A stretch of DNA of 13,782 bases, from assembly GCA_020024455.1 (NCBI GenBank), contig JAHHTU010000045.1, positions 1-13,782 on the forward strand. The letters are read 5' to 3'. Positions 13,561 through 13,782 of this stretch are shown piece after piece; position 1 is the first letter of the stretch; each line of letters opens with the position of its first letter. The notes beneath the pieces were generated by a model. It was given only the letters and a program-made list of their open reading frames with translations. It was not told the DNA's origin and did not search any database. The position numbers were made by a program, and so were the translations under genes. Origin of the DNA: Anaerotignum sp. Lineage in GTDB: Bacteria > Bacillota > Clostridia > Lachnospirales > Anaerotignaceae.

Positions 13561-13782
13561 GATTTATATGTTATGTGTATAAAAAAATCAATTATATGAT
13601 GAATTTGGAATATTTATAGGAAGGTGTATGGAGAAAAAAGATGGAATATATGGTAAAAATGATGATGAAATTTTGTGTTAATCATGAAAAATAGTATGAA
13701 AAAATTGATTTTGCCAGACATCACAAGAGTATAGTTGTGCAATTATGATACATTATAGACACTTTATGTATAGTATTTTTGC
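13561..13782. other. Gene-poor right end of the window
   Basis: I see no convincing gene in these 222 AT-rich bases. A 17-codon frame from ATG 13628 (MEKKDGIYGKNDDEILC) follows an AGGAAGG ribosome binding site, and an overlapping 17-codon frame starts at about 13641. Neither has further support. A loose inverted repeat ATACAT/ATGTAT sits near 13749-13772. A promoter for a gene beyond the window is possible but not clear. Confidence 0.3.

Noticed and set aside
13628..13700. Two overlapping 17-codon frames after addA
   Set aside because: Only one has a plausible ribosome binding site and both are too short and AT-driven to support as genes without conservation.

Overview
The window is AT-rich DNA from an endospore-forming, low-GC Gram-positive bacterium of the class Clostridia. 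A Lachnospirales or Lachnospiraceae-like host is my best guess, but that is inference. The direct evidence is a complete spoVAC-spoVAD-spoVAE germination/DPA-channel operon with a sigma-G-type promoter, an AddA-type recombination helicase-nuclease, and strong Gram-positive ribosome binding sites (GGAGG). I saw no rRNA, tRNA or CRISPR array.

Left part (1 to about 4250) is an accessory region full of gene wreckage. Four short genes look intact: a GNAT acetyltransferase (170-664), a DUF5713-like protein (855-1181), an unknown 135-residue protein (1698-2105) and a small predicted lipoprotein (3392-3652). Between them lie decayed pieces of mobile elements: a DUF3847-type gene stopped by an in-frame TAG, a small gene split by one stop codon, two diverged copies of one peptide-coding tail, a scrap resembling an IS3-type OrfB, the C-terminal end of a large serine recombinase with a frameshift, and an IS3-type OrfA relic headed by a long hairpin that buries its ribosome binding site. 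This looks like the eroded remains of one or more Tn4451-like or ICE-type elements plus insertion sequences, with a few cargo genes surviving.

Middle part (4256-6281) is a compact three-gene unit: a MarR-family regulator, an ABC ATPase and a UPF0014/FetB-type membrane protein. A terminator precedes it, followed by a good sigma-A promoter and an 8+8 bp palindrome just downstream of the -10 element, probably the operator for the MarR protein. By homology the transporter pair is FetAB-like (metal export or stress resistance).

Right part (about 6536 to the end) has a uniform codon style (heavy TTG leucine) and looks like core chromosome. spoVAC, spoVAD and spoVAE are tightly packed (a 4-base gap, then a 4-base overlap). 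An HD-domain phosphohydrolase follows from its own extended -10 promoter and ends at a strong terminator. Then come a 188-residue protein of unknown function and, 23 bases later, a full-length addA that ends at a strong terminator. No addB lies next to addA in the window, which is unusual. The last 220 bases hold no convincing gene.

I do not see a clear new multi-gene system. The points most worth checking are the unknown gene coupled to addA, the MarR operator/FetAB unit, the sigma-G promoter of spoVA, and the relic proteins hidden in the decayed region.
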